A stretch of 64,000 nucleotides of DNA from Pseudorhodobacter sp. E13 (lineage in GTDB: Bacteria > Pseudomonadota > Alphaproteobacteria > Rhodobacterales > Rhodobacteraceae): the NCBI RefSeq assembly GCF_003991405.1, contig NZ_RPEN01000156.1:62001-126000 (forward strand), given 5' to 3'. Below are positions 51,294 through 59,079 of this stretch, piece after piece. Positions within the stretch are counted from its first letter, which is position 1. Each line of letters opens with the position of its first letter. The position numbers and the translations under genes are program-made. The notes below the pieces were generated by a model that was not told the DNA's origin, ran no database searches, and was given only the letters and a program-made list of their open reading frames with translations.

Positions 51294-52727
51294 ATGGAAA
51301 TGCCAAAGATTGATGCTGCGATTGTGGCGCGCAAACCGGCGATTGTGGCCGCGCTGCAAGAGGTTCTGCCCCCCGATGCGGTGATCTTTGACGAGGCCGA
51401 AGTGCGCGCCTATGAATGTGATGCACTGACGGCCTATCGCTGCCCGCCGCTTGCTGCGGTCTTGCCGCGCAGCACGGCAGAGGTGTCGGCGGTGCTGCGG
51501 ATCTGTCACCAGATGGGTGTGCCGGTGGTGCCGCGCGGGGCAGGCACCAGCCTTGCCGGCGGGGCTTTGCCCACGGGCGATTGCGTGATCTTGGGCGTGG
51601 CGCGGATGAATGCGGTTCTGGAAACCGATTACCCGAACCGCTTTATCCGGGTGCAGTCGGGGCGCACGAATTTAAGTGTGACAGGCGCGGTGGAGGCGGA
51701 TGGGTTTTTCTATGCGCCGGACCCTTCCAGCCAATTGGCCTGTGCGATTGCGGGCAATATCGCCATGAACTCCGGCGGGGCGCATTGCCTGAAATACGGG
51801 GTGACAACGAATAACCTGCTGGGTGTGACGCTGGTGCAGATGGATGGCACCGTGCTGGAGATTGGGGGCGCGCATCTGGACGCACCGGGGCTGGACCTGC
51901 TGGGCGTGATCTGTGGGTCTGAAGGGCAGCTTGGCGTGGTGACAGAGGCGGTGCTGCGCATCCTGCCCAAGCCCGAAGGCGCGCGGCCGGTGCTGATGGG
52001 GTTCGACAGCAACGAGGTGGCCGGGGAATGTGTGTCCGACATCATCAAGGCCGGAATTCTGCCGGTGGCGATCGAATTCATGGATCGGCCTTGCATCGAG
52101 GCGACCGAGGCCTTCGCCAAAGCCGGCTATCCGATGTGTGAGGCTTTGTTGATCGTGGAGGTCGAAGGATCGAAAGCCGAAATTGATGAGCAGCTTGCGC
52201 TGATCATCGAGATTGCCAAGCGCCACAACCCGGTGGAATTGCGCGAAGCGGCGGATGAAGATCAGGCCAAGCGCATCTGGCTGGGCCGCAAATCCGCCTT
52301 CGGCGCGATGGGGCAGATCAATGATTACATGTGTCTGGATGGCACGATTCCGGTATCCAGCCTGCCCTATGTGCTGCGCCGGATTGGCGAGATGAGCCGT
52401 GAATACGGGCTGGCGGTGGGCAATGTGTTCCATGCCGGGGACGGCAATATGCACCCGTTGATTCTGTTCGATGCCAACAAGCCCGGCGATCTGGAGCTGT
52501 GTGAGGCGTTTGGTGCCGATGTCTTGAAACTATGCGTCGAGGTGGGTGGCTGTTTGACTGGCGAGCATGGTGTCGGGATTGAAAAGCGCGACTTGATGAA
52601 GGTGCAATTCGCACTCGAGGATATGGAGGCGCAGATGTGGGTCAAGGACGTGTTCGACCCGAAGTGGTTGCTGAACCCGGCCAAGGTGTTTCCGTTGGAT
52701 GTGACCGCCAGCCGCCGGGCCCTTTGA
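51294..52727 (+). CDS. glcD: Glycolate oxidase subunit GlcD (FAD-linked)
   Basis: The 477-residue catalytic flavoprotein oxidises glycolate (or D-lactate) to glyoxylate. The PCMH FAD domain shows VPVVPRGAGTSLAGGALPTGDCVI, PDPSSQLACAIAGNIAMNSGGAHCLKYG and GVICGSEGQLGVVTEAVLRILP. The C-terminal FAD-oxidase domain has NVFHAGDGNMHPLILFD and LTGEHGVGIEK with the substrate-site histidines. ATG 51294 follows GGGGAGGG. It is the first gene of glcD-glcE-small membrane protein-glcF. Confidence 0.95.
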   Translation: MEMPKIDAAIVARKPAIVAALQEVLPPDAVIFDEAEVRAYECDALTAYRCPPLAAVLPRSTAEVSAVLRICHQMGVPVVPRGAGTSLAGGALPTGDCVILGVARMNAVLETDYPNRFIRVQSGRTNLSVTGAVEADGFFYAPDPSSQLACAIAGNIAMNSGGAHCLKYGVTTNNLLGVTLVQMDGTVLEIGGAHLDAPGLDLLGVICGSEGQLGVVTEAVLRILPKPEGARPVLMGFDSNEVAGECVSDIIKAGILPVAIEFMDRPCIEATEAFAKAGYPMCEALLIVEVEGSKAEIDEQLALIIEIAKRHNPVELREAADEDQAKRIWLGRKSAFGAMGQINDYMCLDGTIPVSSLPYVLRRIGEMSREYGLAVGNVFHAGDGNMHPLILFDANKPGDLELCEAFGADVLKLCVEVGGCLTGEHGVGIEKRDLMKVQFALEDMEAQMWVKDVFDPKWLLNPAKVFPLDVTASRRAL

Positions 52728-52735
52728 CGAGCGCT

Positions 52736-52792
52736 GGGGGGGCTGTCTGCCCCCCAGACCCCCCCGAGGATATTTTTGCCGAAAAGAAAGGG
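52736..52792 (+). repeat. Dispersed intergenic repeat, copy at 52.7 kb, inside the glc operon
   Basis: The hairpin GGGGGGC-TGTCT-GCCCCCC (52737-52755) is followed by AGACCCCCC and the core CGAGGATATTTTTGCCGAAAAGAAAG (52765-52790). It is the best-preserved copy and occupies almost the whole glcD-glcE gap, ending 8 bases before the glcE start, so it lies within the operon transcript. Confidence 0.85.
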
Positions 52793-52799
52793 CAGAGGG

Positions 52800-53909
52800 A
52801 TGAAACCTGCCAATGAATTGGAACTGGCTGAAGCGATCCGTGCGGCCACGGGGCCTGTGCGGATTGTGGGCGGGGGCACGCGCAGGGTTGGGCCGCCGCC
52901 TGCGGGCGCGCTGTTGGAAACCGGCGGGTTGGCGGGAATTTCGCTCTATGAGCCGGGGGCCCTGACCCTTGTGGCCGCTGCCGGGACGCCTTTGGCGGAG
53001 GTGGAGGCCGTTCTGGCCGAGGGCGGGCAGCGCCTGCCTTTTGAGGTGCCGGATCTGCGCGGGCTGTTGGGGCGTGAGGGGGTGTCGACCATTGGCGGGG
53101 TGGTGGCGGCCAATGCCTCGGGCCCGCGGCGCATTCAGGCGGGGGCCTGCCGCGACAGTTTGATCGGGGTGCGGTTTGTCGATGGGGCCGGGACTATTGT
53201 GAAAAACGGTGGGCGGGTGATGAAGAACGTCACCGGGTATGATCTGGTCAAGCTGATGGCGGGCAGTTGTGGCACGCTTGGGGTGTTGACCGAAGTGGCC
53301 TTCAAGGTTTTGCCGCGCCCCGAGGCAGAGGCGACGCTGACGCGGGGCGGGTTGGACCCGGTCGCGGCGGTGGCGGCGATGTCGCAGGCTTTGGGATCAC
53401 CGTTCGAGGTGACGGGGGCGGCCTATGTTGCCGGGCAGGTGCGGTTGCGGATGGAAGGGATGGCCGGGTCTGTCGCGTATCGGCAGGGGGCTTTGGCCAA
53501 GCTGCTGGGTGCGGGCTGGGACGTCGTCGAGGCGGCGCAATCGGCCGCCTTGTGGCAGGAAATCCGCGATGTGACGCCCTTCGTCGGGCAGCCGGGGGCG
53601 GTTTGGCGTCTCTCGGTCAAGCCGTCGGACATGCCGCAGGTTTTGGCGCTGCTGACCGAGGCGCAGACCCTGTGCGACTGGGGCGGTGGGTTGATCTGGG
53701 CGCGGGTGCCGGATGCAGGCGATGCGCAGGCCGCGTCTTTGCGGGGGTTGCTGGCGCAGATCGGCGGGCATGCGAGTTTGCTGCGGGCCTCTGCCGAGGT
53801 GCTGGCCACTGTGCCTGCGCTGCATCCCGAAGCGCCGGGCGTTGCGGCTTTGACGCGCGGCTTGCGGGCGAAATTCGACCCGCGCGGCCTGTTCTCGGCA
53901 CAGGAGTAA
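52800..53909 (+). CDS. glcE: Glycolate oxidase subunit GlcE (FAD-binding)
   Basis: This 369-residue protein carries only the N-terminal FAD-binding half of the GlcD fold (VRIVGGGTRRVG, LTLVAAAGTPLAEVEAVL, GREGVSTIGGVVAANASGPRRIQAG, VMKNVTGYDLVKLMAGSCGTLGVLTEVAFKVLPRP) and a short C-terminal region ending KFDPRGLFSAQE. The GGRVMKNVTGYDL motif identifies GlcE. ATG 52800 starts just after the repeat copy, behind AGAGGG. Confidence 0.94.
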   Translation: MKPANELELAEAIRAATGPVRIVGGGTRRVGPPPAGALLETGGLAGISLYEPGALTLVAAAGTPLAEVEAVLAEGGQRLPFEVPDLRGLLGREGVSTIGGVVAANASGPRRIQAGACRDSLIGVRFVDGAGTIVKNGGRVMKNVTGYDLVKLMAGSCGTLGVLTEVAFKVLPRPEAEATLTRGGLDPVAAVAAMSQALGSPFEVTGAAYVAGQVRLRMEGMAGSVAYRQGALAKLLGAGWDVVEAAQSAALWQEIRDVTPFVGQPGAVWRLSVKPSDMPQVLALLTEAQTLCDWGGGLIWARVPDAGDAQAASLRGLLAQIGGHASLLRASAEVLATVPALHPEAPGVAALTRGLRAKFDPRGLFSAQE

Positions 53910-53913
53910 CACG

Positions 53914-54219
53914 ATGGGCTTGGTGATTTTTCTGGCGCTGCCTTTGGTGATCTATCTGTCGCTGGCCTTGGTGGCGCCGGGGCGACCTGCGGCGATTGCC
54001 ATTGCCGTGGCACTGGCGCTTGTGGGCGTGACCTTTTCGGTGCAGCCGCAGCTTGCCATCGTGGTTTTTCTGGCCCTCGGCGGCATTGCGATGGCAGTGC
54101 TGGCGCAAGCGGTGCGGTTTTTGGCCGGGCCGCGATTGGCCCATGGGCTTTACCTGAAACTTCTGGGCGTGCCGCCTTTGGTCGCCATCCTGATCCTGAC
54201 ATTGACCCGCGGAGCCTGA
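53914..54219 (+). CDS. Small four-helix membrane protein between glcE and glcF
   Basis: The 101-residue, almost wholly hydrophobic protein has four predicted helices (LVIFLALPLVIYLSLALVAPG, AIAIAVALALVGVTFSV, LAIVVFLALGGIAMAVLAQAVRF, LLGVPPLVAILILTLT). I know no family name. It starts 4 bases after glcE and ends 4 bases before glcF, so it is cotranslated with glycolate oxidase. It might anchor the complex to the membrane or the quinone pool. That is inference from position. Confidence 0.75.
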   Translation: MGLVIFLALPLVIYLSLALVAPGRPAAIAIAVALALVGVTFSVQPQLAIVVFLALGGIAMAVLAQAVRFLAGPRLAHGLYLKLLGVPPLVAILILTLTRGA

Positions 54220-54223
54220 GCCC

Positions 54224-55513
54224 ATGCAAACCACCTTTACGCCCGAGCAGTTGAAAGACCCGGCCATCGCGCGCAGCAATGAGATTCTGCGGACCTGCGT
54301 GCATTGCGGGTTTTGCACGGCGACCTGCCCCACCTATCAGGTGTTGGGCGATGAGTTGGACAGCCCGCGGGGGCGGATTTACCTGATCAAGGATATGCTG
54401 GAAAAGGGGCGACCTGCCGATGAAAAGACGGTCAAGCATATTGATCGCTGCCTGTCCTGCCTTGCTTGCATGACCACATGCCCCAGCGGCGTGCATTATA
54501 TGCATCTGGTCGATAACGCACGGGAATATATCGAAAAAACCTACAAGCGCCCCGTGATGGACCGGTTGCTGCGCTGGACCTTGGCGCAGATCATTCCCTA
54601 TCCGACCCGCTTTCGGCTGGCGCTGCTGGGCGCCAAGATCGGGCGGCCTTTTGCGTTTTTGATGCCGGATGCGCGTCTGCGGGCGATGCTGGAAATGGCA
54701 CCCAAAACCATTCCCCCCGTCAGCCGCAATGACGACCCGCAAAGCTTTGCCCCCGAAGGCGCGCGCAAATTCCGGGTGGCCTTGATGACGGGCTGTGCGC
54801 AAAAAGCGCTGAACACCGATATCAACGATGCCACGATCCGTATCCTGCGCCGTCTGGGCTGTGAGGTGGTGGTGGCAAAGGGCATGGGCTGCTGTGGCGC
54901 GCTGACCCATCACATGGGCAAGGCCGATCAATCCCACGCCTCGGCTGCGGCCAATATCAACGCATGGATGGCCGAAAAGCGGGCAGGGGGCCTTGATGCC
55001 GTGGTCATCAATACCTCGGGCTGTGGCACCACGGTCAAGGATTACGGCCATATGTTCCGCAATGATCCTTTGGCCGTTGATGCGGCCGAAGTATCTGCAA
55101 TGGCGATGGATATCTCGGAGCTGCTGGTCAAGATCGGACTGCCGGAAGGCGCGGATAAGGGGATCAAGGTCGCCTATCACGCCGCGTGCAGCTTGCAGCA
55201 TGGCCAACAGATCAAGACCGCACCCAAAGACCTGCTGAAACGCGCGGGCTTCACCGTGGTCGAACCTGCCGACAGCCATCTGTGCTGCGGATCGGCGGGC
55301 ACTTATAACCTGTTGCAACCCGAAATCAGCCAGCAACTCAAGGCGCGCAAGGTGCAGACGCTGGAAGCAAAACAGCCCGATATCATCGCCGCAGGCAATA
55401 TCGGCTGTATGATGCAAATCGGCTCTGGCACCAAAACCCCCATCGTGCATACGGTGGAATTGCTGGACTGGGCAACCGGCGGGCCAAAGCCGCCTGCGTT
55501 GACAGAAGGTTAA
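54224..55513 (+). CDS. glcF: Glycolate oxidase iron-sulfur subunit GlcF
   Basis: The 429-residue subunit has two 4Fe-4S motifs (CVHCGFCTATCPTY about 24-37 and CLSCLACMTTCPSG about 74-87) and two CCG domains (CCGALTHHMGK and HLCCGSAGTYNLLQPE). It carries electrons from the GlcDE flavins to the respiratory chain. It ends the glc operon; no malate synthase gene follows. Confidence 0.95.
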   Translation: MQTTFTPEQLKDPAIARSNEILRTCVHCGFCTATCPTYQVLGDELDSPRGRIYLIKDMLEKGRPADEKTVKHIDRCLSCLACMTTCPSGVHYMHLVDNAREYIEKTYKRPVMDRLLRWTLAQIIPYPTRFRLALLGAKIGRPFAFLMPDARLRAMLEMAPKTIPPVSRNDDPQSFAPEGARKFRVALMTGCAQKALNTDINDATIRILRRLGCEVVVAKGMGCCGALTHHMGKADQSHASAAANINAWMAEKRAGGLDAVVINTSGCGTTVKDYGHMFRNDPLAVDAAEVSAMAMDISELLVKIGLPEGADKGIKVAYHAACSLQHGQQIKTAPKDLLKRAGFTVVEPADSHLCCGSAGTYNLLQPEISQQLKARKVQTLEAKQPDIIAAGNIGCMMQIGSGTKTPIVHTVELLDWATGGPKPPALTEG

Positions 55514-55584
55514 TATTTCACGCGCCACAGCCATAAATCTGCCTTAAACACCCCGTATCGCGGTCAGACGAAATCGGAGGTTGC

Positions 55585-56409
55585 ATGGCTGTTCTTCAAA
55601 TCCTGTCGCGTGGCGCGCTTTGCGTGATGATGGTTTTCGCGCTGCGCGGTGTCGCCAGTGCCGAGGAATCTGCCTTGCGCAGGCTGGATACCGGCGATGA
55701 AAGCCGGGGCTGGAATGCCGTGGGGCGGCTGAACATGGGCAAGCGCAGCTTTTGCACCGGGGCCTTGATTGCGCCCAATCTGGTGCTGACAGCCGCGCAT
55801 TGCCTGTTCGATTCCAAGACCGGCGCGCGTATCGACCCGACCGAGATTGAATTTCTGGCAGGCTGGCGCAATGGCCGCGCGGCGGCCTATCGTGGCATCA
55901 AGCATGCGATTGCCCATCCCGAATATGTGTATAGCGGCGCCGACAAGCTGACCCGCGTGTCCTATGATCTGGCGCTGCTGGAACTGGATCAGCCGATCCG
56001 CATGACCTCTATCCCGCCCTTTGAAACCGATCTTTTGCCGCATACCGGCGATGAGGTGGGCGTGGTCTCCTATGCCCGCGACCGGTCCGAGGCGCCCAGC
56101 CTGCAAGAAGTGTGCCATGTGCTGAACCAGGAAGCGCAGCTTTTGGTGCTGTCCTGCAATGTCGATTTCGGTTCTTCGGGCGCGCCGATCTTTTCGGTGC
56201 GCGACGGGGTGGCGCGCGTTGTCTCCGTCGTGTCGTCCAAGGCCGATTATGGCGGCTCTGAAGTGGCGCTTGGCACCTCGTTGCAAGGGCCGCTGCAAAC
56301 CCTGCGCGCCAGCCTGGAGGCTGAAAGCAGCCCGTTTCAGAAAACCGATCCCGCCCAGCGTGATATGGAAGCCGGGGCCGGGAACAGCGCGAAATTCGTA
56401 AAACCATGA
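55585..56409 (+). CDS. Exported trypsin-like serine protease 1
   Basis: The 274-residue protein has a signal peptide ending near VASAEE. Its chymotrypsin-fold triad is visible: His72 in LTAAHC, Asp128 in SYDLALLEL and Ser198 in DFGSSGAPIF. Four cysteines match two expected disulfides. The oxyanion sequence is GSSGAP rather than the classical GDSGGP. The last residues are SAKFVKP, similar to the downstream paralogue's SGARFVK. It overlaps that gene by 4 bases. The substrate and purpose are unknown. Confidence 0.87.
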   Translation: MAVLQILSRGALCVMMVFALRGVASAEESALRRLDTGDESRGWNAVGRLNMGKRSFCTGALIAPNLVLTAAHCLFDSKTGARIDPTEIEFLAGWRNGRAAAYRGIKHAIAHPEYVYSGADKLTRVSYDLALLELDQPIRMTSIPPFETDLLPHTGDEVGVVSYARDRSEAPSLQEVCHVLNQEAQLLVLSCNVDFGSSGAPIFSVRDGVARVVSVVSSKADYGGSEVALGTSLQGPLQTLRASLEAESSPFQKTDPAQRDMEAGAGNSAKFVKP

Positions 56410-57284
56410 GCGGGCGGGCGGGCCATACAGCACCCATGCGGCGCTTGGCCGGGTTTGCCGTGCTGCTGTCGCTGCTGGCCCCCGCCGCCGCCGCGCAACA
56501 AACCAACACCGGGCTAGAGGCGCTGGGCCGCCGCGATCAGGTGCTGGGATGGGAGGCCGTGGGCCGCGTGGATATGAACAACGCGGGCTTTTGCACCGGT
56601 ACCCTGATTGCCCCCGATCTGGTGCTGACGGCGGCGCATTGCCTGTTCGATCAGGCCAAAGGCGCGCCCTATGACCCTGCATCGATCCAATTCCGGGCAG
56701 GGTTGCGCGATACCAAGATCATCGCCGCTTCGCGCGTGCGCCGCGCGGTGGCGCATCCCGGCTATACACCCTTTGCGGCGGTCAGCACTGACAGCATCCG
56801 CCATGATGTGGCACTTCTGGAACTGGCCGAGGCGATCCCGGCGGGCCGGGCCGCCCCTTTTGCCATCGCGGCACCGGGCAGCAGTAAAACCGTCAGCGTG
56901 GTCTCCTATGCCCGCGACCGCGAGGCCACGCTGTCTTGGCAACGCGCTTGCCACATCGGCGACCATTTCGCCGAAATCATGTCCTTTGATTGCGATGTCA
57001 ATCACGGCTCCTCTGGGGCGCCGGTGTTTGATTTGTCTGACGGGCGGGCCAAGATTATTGCGGTGATCTCCTCGGGCAGTCGTGATGGCGGCAAGGCGAT
57101 CTCTTACGGGATGGAATTGCCCCGGATGGTCGCCGATCTGAAAGCCGCGCTGCGGTCTGGCAAAGGCGTGATCCTGGCCAAGGGTGATGCCCCTGTGGCG
57201 CAGATCCGGCGCATCGGCGTCTCAGATGCCGGGAAATCCAGCAGCGGCGCGCGTTTTGTCAAAGCCCGCACCACCACCCCTTGA
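56406..57284 (+). CDS. Exported trypsin-like serine protease 2
   Basis: This 292-residue paralogue of the preceding protein is encoded directly behind it. It has a signal peptide (LAPAAAAQQ) and the triad His78 in LTAAHC, Asp134 in RHDVALLEL and Ser203 in NHGSSGAPVF. Both share GWEAVGR/GWNAVGR after the signal, FCTGTLIAPDLVLTAAHCLFD and VVSYARDR. The tail GARFVKARTTTP extends the shared FVK end. A tandem duplication is the simplest explanation. The -35 box of the hsp20 promoter overlaps its stop codon. Confidence 0.87.
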   Translation: MSGRAGHTAPMRRLAGFAVLLSLLAPAAAAQQTNTGLEALGRRDQVLGWEAVGRVDMNNAGFCTGTLIAPDLVLTAAHCLFDQAKGAPYDPASIQFRAGLRDTKIIAASRVRRAVAHPGYTPFAAVSTDSIRHDVALLELAEAIPAGRAAPFAIAAPGSSKTVSVVSYARDREATLSWQRACHIGDHFAEIMSFDCDVNHGSSGAPVFDLSDGRAKIIAVISSGSRDGGKAISYGMELPRMVADLKAALRSGKGVILAKGDAPVAQIRRIGVSDAGKSSSGARFVKARTTTP

Positions 57285-57309
57285 ATCCGCGCAAAGCCTT
57301 CCCAATTTT
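57277..57309 (+). promoter_or_regulatory. Sigma-32 promoter of hsp20
   Basis: CCCCTTGAA (-35, 57277-57285) is followed after 15 bases by CCCAATTTT (-10, 57301-57309). This differs from the sigma-32 consensus CTTGAA-N13-15-CCCCATTT at one core position. The predicted start, about 57315, coincides with the base of the first leader hairpin. Confidence 0.65.
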
Positions 57310-57314
57310 ATAAG

Positions 57315-57411
57315 ACCGGGTGCCAAAATTGGGCCCGGCCTTACCCAGAGCGGCCTGTCCAACTCAGCGGAGGGCTGCCAAACGCATCGCTTTACGGAGG
57401 ATGATATGCGT
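57315..57411 (+). promoter_or_regulatory. ROSE-type RNA thermometer in the hsp20 5' leader
   Basis: Hairpin one, CCGGG-TG-CCAA-AA-TTGG-G-CCCGG (57316-57338), begins at the predicted transcript start. Near the start codon, UCGCU (57387-57391) faces the AGGA of the ribosome site (57398-57401) across a UUUACG loop, pairing U-A, C-G, bulged G, C-G, U-A. This is the conserved U-Y-G-C-U signature of ROSE elements. ACGCAU (57382-57387) can alternatively pair with AUGCGU (57406-57411), which includes the start codon. Thermal opening is inferred. Confidence 0.6.
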
Positions 57412-57900
57412 AACTTTGATCTGACCCCCCTTTACCGTGCAACGGTCGGCTTTGACCGCATTGCAGACCTGATGGATCGCGCGCTGACCGCAGATGTCAC
57501 CCAGCCCAGCTATCCGCCCTATAATATCGAAAAGACCGATGAAAACGCCTATCGCATCTCGGTGGCCGTGGCCGGGTTCACCCCGGATGAACTGTCGGTC
57601 GAGGTGAAAGAGGCCACGCTGGTGATCGCTGCCCGCAAGGCCGAGGAAGCGCAGACCAGCCATTTCCTGCACCGTGGCATCGCCACCCGCGCCTTTGAAC
57701 GCCGCTTCGCGCTGGCTGATCATATGCGCGTGACAGGGGCTGTGCATGAACATGGCATGCTGCATATCGAACTGATCCGCGAGATGCCCGAAGCGCTGAA
57801 ACCGCGCCGCATTGAAATCGCGCGCGGGGCAGGCCGCCCGGCACAACCGCAGATTTCCAAGCCGGACCCGGTTGAACTGCCGGAAACCGTGGAAACCTGA
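57406..57900 (+). CDS. Hsp20 family small heat-shock protein
   Basis: The 164-residue holdase begins MRNFDLTPLYRATVGFDRI, as in IbpA-class alphaproteobacterial proteins. Its alpha-crystallin domain, about 35-130, has YNIEKTDENAYRISVAVAGF, ELSVEVKEATLVIAARK and RGIATRAFERRFALADHMRVTGAVHEHGMLHIELIRE. The C-terminal tail is unusually long, ends in PELPETVET-like acidic residues and lacks an obvious I-x-I/V motif. ATG 57406 follows ACGGAGGA. Expression is predicted from a sigma-32 promoter with a ROSE thermometer leader. Confidence 0.92.
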   Translation: MRNFDLTPLYRATVGFDRIADLMDRALTADVTQPSYPPYNIEKTDENAYRISVAVAGFTPDELSVEVKEATLVIAARKAEEAQTSHFLHRGIATRAFERRFALADHMRVTGAVHEHGMLHIELIREMPEALKPRRIEIARGAGRPAQPQISKPDPVELPETVET

Positions 57901-57922
57901 TCCGCGATACAGCAAATAGAAT

Positions 57923-57959
57923 CGGGCGCAATCAATCGGTTGCGCCCGACCGTTGTTTT
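57923..57959 (+). terminator. Terminator of hsp20
   Basis: CGGGCGCAA (57923-57931) and TTGCGCCCG (57940-57948) form a perfect 9-bp stem with an 8-base loop, followed by ACCGTTGTTTT. It begins 23 bases after the stop. Confidence 0.8.
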
Positions 57960-58084
57960 GCGACATCAATTTGCGATTTTTCCCGGTTGTGCAGCCTATC
58001 GCAGCGCTGGTAATGCGAACCGAATGTGCTAAGCTATACGAAAGGCTATAAGCACAAATCTATTTTTAAGAAAGGCAGGCGGGC

Positions 58085-58690
58085 GTGAAAATCCTAGTGA
58101 CGGATGATCATGACCTTGTGCGCGAAACCATCGCCGCGTTTCTGCTTGCCGAAGGGGTAGAGGTTGCCGATACCGCCGCCACCTTGCCCGAAGCCCTGAA
58201 AACCATGGCCGAGACGCGCTATGATCTGGTGTTGCTGGATCATGATATGCCCAGCATGTTCGGGCTGACAGGCCTTGTGCAAGCGATCGAGGCCGGGGCG
58301 GGCACACCCGTGGCTTTGATGTCGGGCAGCACCTCTCGCGAATTGGCCGAGGCGGCGCTGGAGGCCGGCGCGATTGGCTTTGTGCCCAAAAAGATGGCCT
58401 CTCGCGCGATGGTGGCAGCCGTCAAGCTGATGGCGAAAGGCGATACCTTCGCGCCGATTGGTCTGTTGCAATCGGATGTGGCGCCGGGTGCGCCGCTGGC
58501 CATGCTGACGCGTCGCGAAACCTCGGTTCTGCGCGGCATATGCGAGGGCAAATCCAACAAGGAAATCGCCCGCGATCTGGATTTGCAGGAGGTCACGGTC
58601 AAGCTGCATGCCAAAACGCTTAGCCGGAAACTGGATGCGAAAAACCGCACCCATGCCGCGATGATCGCACGCAATGGCGGGATGCTGTAA
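58085..58690 (+). CDS. Response regulator, receiver plus LuxR-type HTH
   Basis: The 201-residue protein has an N-terminal receiver domain with acidic pair Asp7-Asp8, phosphoacceptor Asp52 (LVLLDHDMP), Ser80 and Lys102, and a C-terminal LuxR helix-turn-helix (LTRRETSVLRGICEGKSNKEIARDLDLQEVTVKLHAKTLSRKL). This is the NarL/FixJ type. It starts with GTG 58085. No histidine kinase gene is adjacent, so it is an orphan. Its targets are unknown. Confidence 0.92.
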   Translation: MKILVTDDHDLVRETIAAFLLAEGVEVADTAATLPEALKTMAETRYDLVLLDHDMPSMFGLTGLVQAIEAGAGTPVALMSGSTSRELAEAALEAGAIGFVPKKMASRAMVAAVKLMAKGDTFAPIGLLQSDVAPGAPLAMLTRRETSVLRGICEGKSNKEIARDLDLQEVTVKLHAKTLSRKLDAKNRTHAAMIARNGGML

Positions 58691-58742
58691 CCGCCCGCGC
58701 CTTTTGTCCTGAGACGGAACCGCCCCCCAAACCCGCAAAACG

Positions 58743-58770
58743 CAAAAGACCGCCCGAAGGCGGCCTTTGC
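58743..58770 (-). terminator. Terminator downstream of tRNA-Gly (bidirectional)
   Basis: On the minus strand, AAAGGCCGCC-TTCG-GGCGGTCTTT forms a 10-bp stem with one G-T pair and a UUCG loop, followed by TTGCG. It sits 25 bases after the tRNA 3' end. From the other side it can end the response-regulator transcript. Confidence 0.8.
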
Positions 58771-58794
58771 AAGCGTCAGACGCTGTTTCCGAAT

Positions 58795-58869
58795 TGGAGC
58801 GGGCGATGAGATTCGAACTCACGACCCTAACCTTGGCAAGGTTATGCTCTACCCCTGAGCTACGCCCGC
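58795..58869 (-). tRNA. tRNA-Gly (anticodon GCC)
   Basis: On the minus strand the sequence starts GCGGGCG, has D-arm GCTCAGGGGTAGAGC, anticodon stem-loop ACCTTGCCAAGGT (anticodon GCC), T-arm GTGAGTTCGAATCTCAT and acceptor CGCCCGC, discriminator T, and an encoded CCA. All arms pair. It is a single tRNA gene between the response regulator and the PhnA-like gene. Confidence 0.97.
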
Positions 58870-59079
58870 ACTCCGTTTCGGTGAGGCAGGATGTATAAAG
58901 CTGTGGCGTCAGCCGCAAGGGGGAAAATGCGCGTTTTGAAAAAAAATCTTTGTGCGGGGTGAAAAAAATTGCGGTGCGGGGCAGGGGCGGTGGCGCATGT
59001 GGGCGCGCGGGTCATGGCGCGGGCATTGCCAAGTCGGGCCATGGCTTCTATGCCGGGACGAGAAAAAGGAATTGGCGCA

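Noticed and set aside
53423-55534. A 703-codon minus-strand open frame opposite glcE-glcF
   Set aside because: GlcF iron-sulfur motifs fix the coding strand; the antisense frame has no homology.
55585-58690. Proteases, hsp20 and response regulator considered as one stress operon
   Set aside because: hsp20 has its own promoter and terminator, and the response regulator follows that terminator. Only the two proteases are coupled.
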